From: Sphingomonadaceae bacterium
GTDB taxonomy: Bacteria > Pseudomonadota > Alphaproteobacteria > Sphingomonadales > Sphingomonadaceae
Direction of reading: 5' to 3'
Assembly (NCBI GenBank): GCA_030147805.1
Contig: JASBUR010000026.1
Span: 32,457-96,456 of the forward strand
Length of the DNA stretch: 64,000 bases
The notes under the pieces are model-generated. The model was not told where the DNA came from and did no database searches. It was given only the letters and a program-made list of their open reading frames with translations. Made by a program: the position numbers and the translations under genes. Shown piece after piece: positions 1-7,825 of this stretch. Numbering within the stretch: the first letter of the stretch is position 1; the number at the start of each line of letters is the position of its first letter.

Positions 1-2
1 TC

Positions 3-500
3 GGCGATGGCCGGCGGTGGGGCGTTTCCATCGAATATGTCCATGAGGAAGAGCCCCTCGGGACCGGTGGCGCGCTTGGCCTCCTTCCACACGATCGCAT
101 CGACATGCCGATGCTGATGATGAACGGCGACCTGCTGACGCGCGTCGACTTCCGCGGATTGATGGATTTCCATGTCAGGCAGTCGGGCGCCGCGACGATG
201 TGCGTCCGTGAATATGAACATCAGGTGCCGTTTGGCGTCGTCGAAAGCGACGGGATGCAGGTCCGTCGGATCGTCGAGAAGCCGACCCACAAATTCTTCG
301 TGAACGCCGGTATCTATGTGCTCTCGCCCGACGTCGTGCACGGCGTGGCCGCTGGGGAGCGGCTCGACATGCCGCAGCTCCTCGAGCGCACCGTGGCCGC
401 GGGTGCACCGGTCCTGAACTTCCCGATCCACGAATATTGGCTCGATATCGGCCGACCGGAAGATTTCGATCGGGCGCAAGCAGCTGTCGGCGAAGTCTAA
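3..500 (+). CDS. Sugar-phosphate nucleotidylyltransferase, 5'-truncated (PtmE/LegX-like)
   Basis: This is the C-terminal part, about 165 residues, of an NTP-transferase domain; the frame is open from the first base of the window, so the start lies upstream. Visible motifs are LGTGGALGLL, the metal-binding stretch MMNGDLL, EKPTHKFFVNAGIYVL, and the terminal DIGRPEDFDRA typical of nucleotidyltransferases that make NDP-sugars from sugar-1-phosphates. The internal ATG at 105 lies inside the conserved domain and is not the real start. By gene order (nucleotidylyltransferase, Gfo/Idh/MocA, CMP-sugar synthetase, SDR) it matches PtmE/LegX, which charges glucosamine-1-phosphate for legionaminate synthesis. 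That role is inference, because the N-terminal half cannot be seen. Only 2 bp separate it from the next gene. Confidence 0.85.
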   Translation, partial: GDGRRWGVSIEYVHEEEPLGTGGALGLLPHDRIDMPMLMMNGDLLTRVDFRGLMDFHVRQSGAATMCVREYEHQVPFGVVESDGMQVRRIVEKPTHKFFVNAGIYVLSPDVVHGVAAGERLDMPQLLERTVAAGAPVLNFPIHEYWLDIGRPEDFDRAQAAVGEV

Positions 501-502
501 GG

Positions 503-1495
503 ATGCGCGTCGTCGTCGTCGGGACCGGCAGCATCGCTCGCCGGCACATTGCAAACGCCAAGCTGATCTGGCCCGAAGACAATGTCGCGTGCGTGTCTTC
601 GTCAGGGCGGAGCGTCGCTTCCGGCGAGATGCCGGCTGCGCCGCTTGCCGGCATTGATGCGGCGGTCGAGTGGCGGCCCGACTTCGCGATCATCGCGTCA
701 CCTGCTCCCTTTCATTTGTCGCAAGCCGCCATCTTCGCCGAGGCAGGCATACCGATGCTTCTGGAGAAGCCCGTTTCCCACGATCTCGACGAATATGACC
801 GGTGGTTGCCGCGCCTCGCCGCCATCGCATCGCGCATCGACGTGGCGTATAATCTTCGCTTCCTGTCTTCCGCCCAGCGCTTTCATGCCGCCGTGCGCGA
901 CGGGGTGGCGGGAACGATCGTCAACGTGCTCGTCGATGTCGGCCAATATCTTCCCGACTGGCGTCCGGGTGCCGACTATCGCGACGGTGTTTCGGCGCGC
1001 CGCGACCTTGGGGGCGGGGTGCTTCTCGAACTCAGTCACGAATTCGACTATCTCCGATGGATCTTCGGCGACTTCGAGAAGGTGTATTGCATCGCCTTGC
1101 CGACCGGTCAGCTCGAGGTCGACGTGGAAGATCGCGCCGATCTCATCCTGTCGGGCAGCTCAGGGCTGATAGCGAACCTGCATCTCGACCTGCTCCAGCG
1201 CAGGCCCCGCCGTGTCTGCCGCGTGATTGGCAGCGAAGGAACGCTGGTTTGGGACGCGATCGCCAACAGTGTTTCGTTCGAGGCAAAAGGCCATGTCGAA
1301 ATGCTTTTCTCCGAGCCCGAGGCGGATCGAAACATGATGTATCTCGACCAGCTGCGTCGCTTCGCGCGCGTCGCACAGGGCCTGGAAGCGCCGCTCGTCG
1401 GACTATCCCATGCGCGCGGCACCCTGGCGCTGGTAGCAGCGGCGAAGCGGTCGGCGACATCAGGCGCCGCCGTCTCACTGGGAGAAGGGCTGTGA
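503..1495 (+). CDS. Gfo/Idh/MocA family oxidoreductase (PtmF-like position)
   Basis: A 330-residue NAD(P)-dependent sugar oxidoreductase. The N-terminus MRVVVVGTGSIARRHIANA is a Rossmann GxGxxA motif. Further on are EKPVSHDLDEY (the family's EKP motif) and GGGVLLELSHEFDYLRWIFG in the alpha/beta C-terminal domain. I placed the start at ATG 503, two bases after the previous stop, because the GxG motif begins a few residues later; the frame continues upstream but that part does not look coding. The gene is translationally linked to both neighbours, and its stop overlaps the next GTG. The same family member sits between the nucleotidylyltransferase and CMP-sugar synthetase genes in legionaminate loci. 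The substrate is unknown. Confidence 0.85.
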   Translation: MRVVVVGTGSIARRHIANAKLIWPEDNVACVSSSGRSVASGEMPAAPLAGIDAAVEWRPDFAIIASPAPFHLSQAAIFAEAGIPMLLEKPVSHDLDEYDRWLPRLAAIASRIDVAYNLRFLSSAQRFHAAVRDGVAGTIVNVLVDVGQYLPDWRPGADYRDGVSARRDLGGGVLLELSHEFDYLRWIFGDFEKVYCIALPTGQLEVDVEDRADLILSGSSGLIANLHLDLLQRRPRRVCRVIGSEGTLVWDAIANSVSFEAKGHVEMLFSEPEADRNMMYLDQLRRFARVAQGLEAPLVGLSHARGTLALVAAAKRSATSGAAVSLGEGL

Positions 1496-2178
1496 CGACC
1501 TTCGCTTTCGTTTTCGCGCGCGGCGGCTCGAAGGGAGTTCCGCGCAAGAATATTCGTCCGCTCGGCGGTGTTCCCCTCATCGGCCACTCGATCCGGACGG
1601 CGCGCGAGGTTCGGGCCGTTGAGCAGGTCTTCGTATCGACCGATTGCGACGAAATCGCTGGAACGGCCCGGTCGCTCGGCGCCGGAATCATTCGGCGCCC
1701 TGCCGAGCTGGCTACCGACACGGCGTCAGAGTGGGACGCGTGGCGGCATGCGATCGAGCATGTGCGTGCCGAAGGGCGCCGGTTCGATACGTTCTTGAGC
1801 CTGCCAGCGACGGCACCGCTCCGGTCTGCCGCTGACGTGGAGGCGTGCCTTGCCATGCTGGACGCGGCGACGGATATGGTCGTGACCGTAACGCCGGCGG
1901 CGCGCAGCCCCTATTTCAACATGGTATTTCGCGATGAGGACGGACGATCGCGACTGGTCATCCAAGGCGAAGGCGTGACGCGGCGACAGGATGCGGCGCC
2001 GGTCTTCGACATGACCACCGTGGCTTATGTCGCGCGCGCCGAGTTCATCATGGCCAGTCGCGGCGTGTTCAGTGGGCGGGTCCGCTCGGTCGTGGTGCCG
2101 AAACACCGGGCGATCGATATCGACGACGAGATCGACTTCCAGCTCGCCGAGCTCCTCTACGGTCGAAAGGAAAGCTGA
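1492..2178 (+). CDS. CMP-sugar (acylneuraminate-type) cytidylyltransferase
   Basis: A 228-residue CMP-nonulosonate synthetase of the NeuA/PseF/LegF (PtmB) family, which transfers CMP from CTP to a nine-carbon acidic sugar in the cytoplasm. The N-terminus FVFARGGSKGVPRKNIRPLG contains the P-loop-like RxGSKG(I/V)PxKN signature that binds CTP. The C-terminal HRAIDIDDEIDFQLAE is the family's typical end, with the metal-binding DIDD. I chose GTG 1492, which overlaps the preceding stop by 4 bp and puts the signature at residue 9. It identifies the pathway as one for a nonulosonic acid; which acid (legionaminic, pseudaminic or other) cannot be read from this gene. Confidence 0.9.
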   Translation: MTTFAFVFARGGSKGVPRKNIRPLGGVPLIGHSIRTAREVRAVEQVFVSTDCDEIAGTARSLGAGIIRRPAELATDTASEWDAWRHAIEHVRAEGRRFDTFLSLPATAPLRSAADVEACLAMLDAATDMVVTVTPAARSPYFNMVFRDEDGRSRLVIQGEGVTRRQDAAPVFDMTTVAYVARAEFIMASRGVFSGRVRSVVVPKHRAIDIDDEIDFQLAELLYGRKES

Positions 2179-2945
2179 TGCGGCTTGATGGCAAGACGAT
2201 CGTAATCGCCGGCGCTGGCGGACGCATCGGCCGCGAGATCGTGACCGGCGCCCGCCAGCTCGGCGCCAACGTGGTCGCAGCAGATGTTGGCCCGCCGGCG
2301 ATTGCCGCGCTGGCGGATCATTTCGCCGGCGACGCGGGTATCGCGGTCGTGAAGGCGGACATAGGCGACGCCACGTCGATCGCCGGCTTGTTGGCATCGG
2401 CGGAGGCCCGGTTCGGCGCCGTCAGCGGCGCGGTGAACACCGCCTATCCGCGCAATAGTCGCTATGGTGCGGCATTCCCCGACGTCACCTATGCCGATTT
2501 CGCGGAGAATGTCGGCCTCCACCTGGGTGGTTACTTCATCTTCATGCAGCAGTGCGCCGCCTATGCGCGCGCCGGCGGTGGCGACTTCGCGATGGTCAAT
2601 CTTTCGTCGATCTACGGTTCGATGGCGCCGCGGTTGGAGCTCTATGAGGGCACCGCGATGACGATGCCGGTCGAATATGCGGCCATCAAGGCGGGCCTTG
2701 AACATGTGACCCGCTATGTGAACGCCTATATGAAGGGGACGCGGTTTCGCGCGAACTGCGTCAGCCCGGGCGGAATTCTGGCCGGCCAAGACGAGCGTTT
2801 TCTCGAACGTTACGCGCGGCACACGATGCACAAGGGCATGCTCGATTCCCGCGATGTGGTGGGCGCGGTGCTCTTCGCGCTGTCGGACTCGTCGCGTTAC
2901 ATGGTCGGGCAGAACATCATCGTGGATGACGGATTTTCATTGTGA
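2178..2945 (+). CDS. Short-chain dehydrogenase/reductase (PtmA-like position)
   Basis: A 255-residue classical SDR. The cofactor motif GAGGRIG spans residues 12-18, the catalytic Ser lies in NLSSIYG (143-144), and the Tyr167-x3-Lys171 pair is in EYAAIKAG. The C-terminal VSPGGILAGQ and VGQNIIVDDGFSL are usual for the family. ATG 2178 overlaps the previous stop (TGATG), indicating translational coupling with the CMP-sugar synthetase. An SDR at this place corresponds to PtmA of Campylobacter legionaminate loci, where it is part of the same four-gene block. The substrate is not determined here. Confidence 0.88.
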   Translation: MRLDGKTIVIAGAGGRIGREIVTGARQLGANVVAADVGPPAIAALADHFAGDAGIAVVKADIGDATSIAGLLASAEARFGAVSGAVNTAYPRNSRYGAAFPDVTYADFAENVGLHLGGYFIFMQQCAAYARAGGGDFAMVNLSSIYGSMAPRLELYEGTAMTMPVEYAAIKAGLEHVTRYVNAYMKGTRFRANCVSPGGILAGQDERFLERYARHTMHKGMLDSRDVVGAVLFALSDSSRYMVGQNIIVDDGFSL

Positions 2946-2954
2946 TCCGCTGCG

Positions 2955-4214
2955 GTGGCTAGCCTGACGGTCGCCCGCCGCCGGCGGCTCGCCGACTATC
3001 TCGCCGCTACGCGCAACGAGATCGTGGTCGACGAGCATTTGCTCGCGCTTTCGAATCTTCGCGCGCAATCGGCTGGCCATATCCCGCGCGCGGCGCGATG
3101 GGTGCCTATCGCCAAGCGCTTTCCGCACGGCGTGCGCCTGCTGGCGGCGCTGGTGGTACTCGCTTGGCGTCTCGGCGGCGGCGCCTTGTTCCTGTTCGCC
3201 GACTTTCTGCCGCGCTGGCGTCAGGCGCCGGCCGCGTCCCGGACCGCGCTGCCGTCACCCGCCTATGTGCTTGGACTTTCGTCCCGCGTCAGCGATGTCG
3301 TCCGCCCCGAGCTGTTGTCCGACCTTCCCGAAACCTGGATCACGATGCCCTGGGCGCCCATGGCACGCCTCCCGGCAGGCGTACGGGCGATCGACGTCTT
3401 CTCTCTGCTGTCCCGCGACGACCTTCGCCAGGCGCTCGTCGACGCGCTTGTCGCGTCGCGGCATCTCGGCTCGCGCGCCCGGATTGCCCGCTGGGCGCTA
3501 CAGAGCTATACCGCGTTCAAATGGTTCGCCGTGCGCGCCGCGATCGATCGGCTCGAGGGCGAACTGGTGATGGCGGAGCATTTCGACCGCTGGGCAGTGC
3601 TCGTCGACCGGTCGGTACGAAGCCGCCGGCGCCGGTTGACGCTGATCCAGCACGGGGCCGTGGCCGGGCTGGACGGTGGTGGGCAAAGCGAATATGGCCT
3701 CCCGCGCCTTCCGACCAAGTTGCAATGCGTTAGCCGCCTCTTTGTCTATGGCGATGCCGATGAGGCGGTGTTCCGCAGGGCGATCCTGGGCGCCGCAGTC
3801 GAACGTAACGGACTCGAAGTGCAGCATTTCAAGCCCAGCATCACGATGCAGCCGCGATCGACCCAGGGCGTCGCCCTGCTCTTCATCGGACATCCGCTGT
3901 GCGAACCGCTGCAGGAGGCGATCTTCGCAGAGCTTCGAAAGCGCATCGCCGTCGATGCGTTCTACAAGCCGCACCCGCTAGCGCCGATGTCAGCCTCGAT
4001 GAAGACTGTCGGCTGGCATCTAATAACCGAGGCCGATCACTTTCCAGCGGTCGACCTCGTAATCTCCTATCCTTCGACGCTGGTCGTCGAGTATGGAGCC
4101 GTAGGGGTCCCTGCCGTGGTTCATCCGTTGACCGCCGACATCGCAGCGCGCGATGACGTCGTGCATGGGGTATTGGCAAGGGCCGGGACAGTCCTTCAAC
4201 CCCCGATCGCGTGA
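2955..4214 (+). CDS. Putative GT-B-like transferase, candidate nonulosonate transferase
   Basis: A 419-residue protein I cannot name by family. A hydrophobic stretch at residues 61-85 could anchor it to the membrane. The C-terminal half has IQHG at 231-234, KPHP at 338-341 and SYPST at 371-375 followed by EYGAVGVP. The HP motif and a downstream S-S/T motif are features of bacterial CMP-sialic acid transferases (GT38/GT52/GT80-like folds) and of CDP-glycerol-type transferases. The location, directly between the CMP-sugar synthetase block and the acetamidino-forming amidotransferase trio, suggests it moves the CMP-activated sugar. Start GTG 2955 is chosen because an earlier GTG in the same frame runs into a stop. 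The function is inferred. Confidence 0.6.
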   Translation: MASLTVARRRRLADYLAATRNEIVVDEHLLALSNLRAQSAGHIPRAARWVPIAKRFPHGVRLLAALVVLAWRLGGGALFLFADFLPRWRQAPAASRTALPSPAYVLGLSSRVSDVVRPELLSDLPETWITMPWAPMARLPAGVRAIDVFSLLSRDDLRQALVDALVASRHLGSRARIARWALQSYTAFKWFAVRAAIDRLEGELVMAEHFDRWAVLVDRSVRSRRRRLTLIQHGAVAGLDGGGQSEYGLPRLPTKLQCVSRLFVYGDADEAVFRRAILGAAVERNGLEVQHFKPSITMQPRSTQGVALLFIGHPLCEPLQEAIFAELRKRIAVDAFYKPHPLAPMSASMKTVGWHLITEADHFPAVDLVISYPSTLVVEYGAVGVPAVVHPLTADIAARDDVVHGVLARAGTVLQPPIA

Positions 4215-4241
4215 CGGTAGCGAAGGCCAAAGAGTCGAGCC

Positions 4242-5381
4242 ATGCAGCGCCCATATCAAATCTGCACCCACTGCGTCATGGACACGTCCGACCCGAATAT
4301 TCGGTTCGGATCTGACGGGCGTTGCGATTATTGCGAGAATTTCGAGACAGTCATCCGGCCGAACTGGCACACCGACGAACGCGGCGCCGCCGAGCTCGAC
4401 CAGCTGGCGGACAAGATCCGCGCTGACGGCAAGGGGCGGGACTTCGATTGTATCATCGGACTGAGCGGCGGGCTCGACAGCTCCTATGCCGCTCATGTCG
4501 CGCGCGAGCGCATGGGGCTGCGGCCCTTGCTCTTTCACGTCGATGCGGGCTGGAACACTGACCAGGCGGTAGGCAATATCGAGAAGCTCGTGGATGGGCT
4601 CGGCAGCGAGCTCTACACCGAGGTGGTCAACTGGCAGGAGATGAAAGACCTCCAGCTGGCTTTCCTCCGTTCGCAGATTCCGGACCAGGATCTTCCTCAG
4701 GACGCCGCCTTCTTCTCGGGCCTCTACAAATTCGCGCGCAAGAACCGCATCAAATATGTGATCACCGGCTCGAACTTCTCGACCGAATGCTGCCGCGAGC
4801 CGGAAGAATGGGGCGGCTACCTCGGCATCGACAAGACGCTGTTCAAGGACATTCATTCGCGCTTCGGAAAGCGGCCGCTCAAGAGCTTCCCGCTGGTGGA
4901 CATCCTCGTCTACAAGGGCTTGTATCAGCAAGTGCTTGGCATGGAGGTGGCGAAGCCCCTCAATCTCGTTCCCTTCATCAAGAAGGACGCGGAGGCGGAA
5001 CTGGCTAGCCGCTACAAGTGGGAATCCTTCCAGCACAAGCATCATGAATCGCGGTTCACGCGATTCTACGAGGATTATTGGCTTCCCCGGAAGTTCGGCT
5101 TCCAGAAGCGCCGCGCGCATTTTTCGAGCCTCATCATGACGGGTCAGATGGACCGCGACGCGGCGATCAGCCGGCTGGCACATCCCGAGATGAGCGAGGA
5201 TTTCCTGCGTCACGAGTTCGAATATGTGGCGACGAAGCTCGGTATCACCGTCGATGAGCTGCGCGCGATCTTCGAAGGCGAGAACAAGACCTATCGCGAC
5301 TATCGCAACAAGCGATGGTTGATCGGGCTCGGCACCAACGCGCTGCGGTTGCTCGGCACCGAGAAGAGGTTTTTCAGGTGA
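4242..5381 (+). CDS. N-acetyl sugar amidotransferase (WbpG/PseA family)
   Basis: A 379-residue PP-loop enzyme that, with a HisH/HisF pair, converts an N-acetyl group on a nucleotide- or CMP-linked sugar to an acetamidino group, using ATP and ammonia. Two CxxC pairs (C8/C11 and C28/C31) probably bind zinc, and the ATP-pyrophosphatase motif SGGLDSS lies at residues 75-81. The length is normal for the family. The next two genes are the glutaminase and cyclase-like subunits, the same arrangement as wbpG-hisH2-hisF2 in Pseudomonas aeruginosa O-antigen loci and comparable to PseA systems on pseudaminic acid. Its stop overlaps the next start by 4 bp. Confidence 0.9.
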   Translation: MQRPYQICTHCVMDTSDPNIRFGSDGRCDYCENFETVIRPNWHTDERGAAELDQLADKIRADGKGRDFDCIIGLSGGLDSSYAAHVARERMGLRPLLFHVDAGWNTDQAVGNIEKLVDGLGSELYTEVVNWQEMKDLQLAFLRSQIPDQDLPQDAAFFSGLYKFARKNRIKYVITGSNFSTECCREPEEWGGYLGIDKTLFKDIHSRFGKRPLKSFPLVDILVYKGLYQQVLGMEVAKPLNLVPFIKKDAEAELASRYKWESFQHKHHESRFTRFYEDYWLPRKFGFQKRRAHFSSLIMTGQMDRDAAISRLAHPEMSEDFLRHEFEYVATKLGITVDELRAIFEGENKTYRDYRNKRWLIGLGTNALRLLGTEKRFFR

Positions 5382-5989
5382 TCCATGTCGTCGACTATGG
5401 CCTCGGCAACGTTCAGGCCTTCCTCACCATGTTCAAGCGCTTGGGATTTGCTGCGAAGGCCGCAAAAACCGGAGACGACCTGGTTGCGGCCGACAAGATC
5501 ATTCTTCCCGGTGTCGGCGCGTTCGACCACGCCATCGAGCTGCTAGATGCATCGGGAATGCGCGGCCAGCTCGAGGAGCGCGTCGTTTCTGCGAAAGTGC
5601 CGCTGCTCGGCGTGTGCGTCGGCATGCAGATGCTGGCTTCGGGAAGCGACGAAGGCGAAGCGCCTGGGCTGGGCTGGGTTCCGGGGCGGGTCAGGTCGCT
5701 GCGAACCAACCAGGATGCCCGGTATCTGCCGCGGCCGCATATGGGCTGGAACGACGTGATCCCGGGGGCGGCGGAACCGATTTTCGCCGGAATGACCGAT
5801 CCACGCTTCTACTTCCTCCACTCCTATTATTTCGATTGCGATGTGTCGTCCGAGGTCATTGCGCGGGCGTCCTATGGCCTAGATTTCGCTTGTGCCGTAC
5901 GGTCGGGCAATGTCTACGGCGTTCAGTTCCATCCTGAGAAGAGCCACCATTTCGGGGCTCAGCTCCTGAAGAATTTCGCGGAACTCTGA
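5378..5989 (+). CDS. hisH: HisH-like glutamine amidotransferase subunit (sugar amidination)
   Basis: A 203-residue class I glutaminase related to HisH. The nucleophile Cys80 sits in LLGVCVGMQML, and His185/Glu187 lie in VQFHPEKS, so the catalytic triad is intact. It opens with MIHVVDYGLGNVQAF, as in HisH. The context (after a WbpG-type amidotransferase, before a HisF paralogue, no other his genes) says it supplies ammonia for acetamidino-sugar formation rather than for histidine synthesis. I chose GTG 5378, which overlaps the upstream stop by 4 bp; the longer frame upstream duplicates the end of the previous gene. Confidence 0.88.
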   Translation: MIHVVDYGLGNVQAFLTMFKRLGFAAKAAKTGDDLVAADKIILPGVGAFDHAIELLDASGMRGQLEERVVSAKVPLLGVCVGMQMLASGSDEGEAPGLGWVPGRVRSLRTNQDARYLPRPHMGWNDVIPGAAEPIFAGMTDPRFYFLHSYYFDCDVSSEVIARASYGLDFACAVRSGNVYGVQFHPEKSHHFGAQLLKNFAEL

Positions 5990-6774
5990 TGCTGCGGCCC
6001 CGTATCATTCCGTGCTTGCTCGTGCACGAGGGCGGCCTGGTGAAGACGGTCGGGTTCAAGGCGCCGAAATATGTCGGCGACCCGATCAATGCCGTAAAGA
6101 TCTTCAATGAGAAGGAGGCTGACGAACTCGTCGTGCTCGATATCGACGCCACCGCCAATGGCGTCGAGCCCGACTTCGCAATGGTGGCTCATCTCGCCGC
6201 GGAATGTCGTATGCCGCTCTGCTACGGTGGCGGCGTCACCACCGTCGAGCAGGCGAAGCTGATCATCGGACTCGGCGTAGAGAAGGTAGCGCTGAGCGCG
6301 GCGGCTGTGGCGGACCCCGCGATACTTACGCGTATCGCGGAGGCAGTCGGCCGCCAAAGCGTCGTCGCCGTCATCGACGTGCGTAAGCGATCGGGCTTAT
6401 TCGCCACAGGATATGAGGTGGTGACACGCAACGCCAGTGTCGTCCACAAGCTCAATCCGGTCGAGCTGGCGGTTCAGTTGGAACAGGCCGGTGCCGGCGA
6501 GATCGTCATCAACTCGGTCGATCGTGACGGTACGATGCAGGGCTATGACCTGAAGCTAGCCCGCGAGGTGCGGGCTGCGGTCTCGGTGCCGCTATCGTTC
6601 CTCGGCGGCGCCGGGTCGCACGCCCATATCGGCGAGCTTTTCGGGGCCTGCGGTGTCGTTGGCGCAGCGGTCGGCAGCCTTTTCGTTTTCAAGGGCCAGT
6701 ACCGTGCCGTGCTGATCAACTATCCATCCCAAGCCCAGAAGGACGACCTCATCAAGTCCTCTCTGGCCGTTTGA
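5989..6774 (+). CDS. hisF: HisF-like cyclase subunit paralogue (sugar amidination)
   Basis: A 261-residue beta/alpha-barrel protein related to HisF, starting at ATG 5989 which overlaps the hisH stop. It has IIPCLLVHEGGLVKT near the N-terminus, LDIDATANG in the first half and VVAVIDVRKRSG with Asp130. The first catalytic aspartate of true HisF, position 11 (CLDV), is Leu here, whereas Asp130 is kept. That fits a paralogue that no longer makes the imidazole ring but channels ammonia from HisH to the WbpG-type amidotransferase. A conserved N-terminal GLVKTVGFKAPKYVGDPINA is characteristic of these surface-sugar HisF paralogues. Confidence 0.88.
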   Translation: MLRPRIIPCLLVHEGGLVKTVGFKAPKYVGDPINAVKIFNEKEADELVVLDIDATANGVEPDFAMVAHLAAECRMPLCYGGGVTTVEQAKLIIGLGVEKVALSAAAVADPAILTRIAEAVGRQSVVAVIDVRKRSGLFATGYEVVTRNASVVHKLNPVELAVQLEQAGAGEIVINSVDRDGTMQGYDLKLAREVRAAVSVPLSFLGGAGSHAHIGELFGACGVVGAAVGSLFVFKGQYRAVLINYPSQAQKDDLIKSSLAV

Positions 6775-6794
6775 AGAACAAGAGCGCGCTAATA

Positions 6795-7823
6795 ATGTTC
6801 ACGAACAAGTCTCTTCTCGTCACCGGCGGCACCGGTTCGTTCGGCAACGCCGTCATGCGACGCTTTCTCGAGTCCGATCTTCGCGAAGTCCGCATCTTTA
6901 GCCGCGACGAAAAGAAGCAGGATGAGATGCGTAAGAAGTATCAGAATCCGAAGCTTAAATTCTACATCGGCGACGTGCGGGACCATAATTCGGTGCTCAA
7001 CGTGATGCGCGGCGTCGATCTCGTGTTTCACGCGGCCGCGCTCAAGCAGGTGCCTTCCTGCGAATTCCACCCGATGGAAGCGGTAAAGACCAATGTGCTC
7101 GGCACCGAGAATGTGCTCGAGGCGGCGGTGCTTTGCGGGGTCGAACGGGTGATCTGCCTCAGCACTGATAAGGCTGTTTACCCGATCAACGCCATGGGTA
7201 TCTCTAAGGCGATGATGGAAAAGGTGGTCGTCGCCAAATCGCGCGTGAGTTCCAGCACGGTGATCGTGGCGACGCGATACGGCAACGTCATGGCATCGCG
7301 CGGCTCGGTCATTCCGCTTTTCGTCGACCAGATCCGTGCGGGTCAGCCGATCACGATTACGGATCCGAACATGACCCGGTTTATGATGACCCTAGACGAT
7401 GCGGTCGATTTGGTGATCTTCGCCTTCCAGAACGGGCGGCCGGGTGAAATCTTCGTTCAGAAGGCGCCGGCGGCGACCATCGCCACACTGGCGCGCTCGT
7501 TGACCGTGCTGCTGGGCGTGCCCGAGCATCCGATCAACGTCATCGGCACCCGCCACGGCGAAAAGCTCTATGAAGCTCTGCTCAGCCGTGAGGAGGTCGT
7601 GGCAGCCGAAGACCTGGGCGACTATTTCCGGGTGCCCCCCGATCTGCGTGATCTCAACTACAGCAAGTTTGTGGAAGAGGGCGAGGTCGAGCTCTCGGAT
7701 GCGGTCGAATATACGTCGCACAACACCGTCCGGCTCGATGAAAAGGGCATGCAGTCGCTGCTAATGAAGCTTCGCTTCATGCAGGCTACGGCGCGGGGCG
7801 AGCACGTTGAACCGGAGGAATGA
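6795..7823 (+). CDS. fnlA: UDP-GlcNAc 4,6-dehydratase/5-epimerase (FnlA/WbjB/CapE)
   Basis: A 342-residue extended SDR that begins UDP-N-acetyl-L-fucosamine synthesis from UDP-GlcNAc. The NAD(P) motif TGGTGSFG covers residues 10-17, and RDEKKQDEMR follows as in the CapE/PseB group. Instead of Tyr-x3-Lys it has Met134-x3-Lys138 in MGISKAMMEK, the arrangement described for CapE-type enzymes. A later VATRYGNVMASRGSVIP is also diagnostic. I start at ATG 6795; an in-frame TTG at 6771, overlapping the end of the HisF-like gene, would add eight residues and is less likely. First of three fnl genes in consecutive order. Confidence 0.92.
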   Translation: MFTNKSLLVTGGTGSFGNAVMRRFLESDLREVRIFSRDEKKQDEMRKKYQNPKLKFYIGDVRDHNSVLNVMRGVDLVFHAAALKQVPSCEFHPMEAVKTNVLGTENVLEAAVLCGVERVICLSTDKAVYPINAMGISKAMMEKVVVAKSRVSSSTVIVATRYGNVMASRGSVIPLFVDQIRAGQPITITDPNMTRFMMTLDDAVDLVIFAFQNGRPGEIFVQKAPAATIATLARSLTVLLGVPEHPINVIGTRHGEKLYEALLSREEVVAAEDLGDYFRVPPDLRDLNYSKFVEEGEVELSDAVEYTSHNTVRLDEKGMQSLLMKLRFMQATARGEHVEPEE

Positions 7824-7825
7824 CC

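Noticed and set aside
5378..6774. HisH/HisF genes as part of histidine biosynthesis
   Set aside because: They directly follow a WbpG-type amidotransferase, no other his genes are near, and the HisF paralogue lacks the first catalytic Asp (Leu11).
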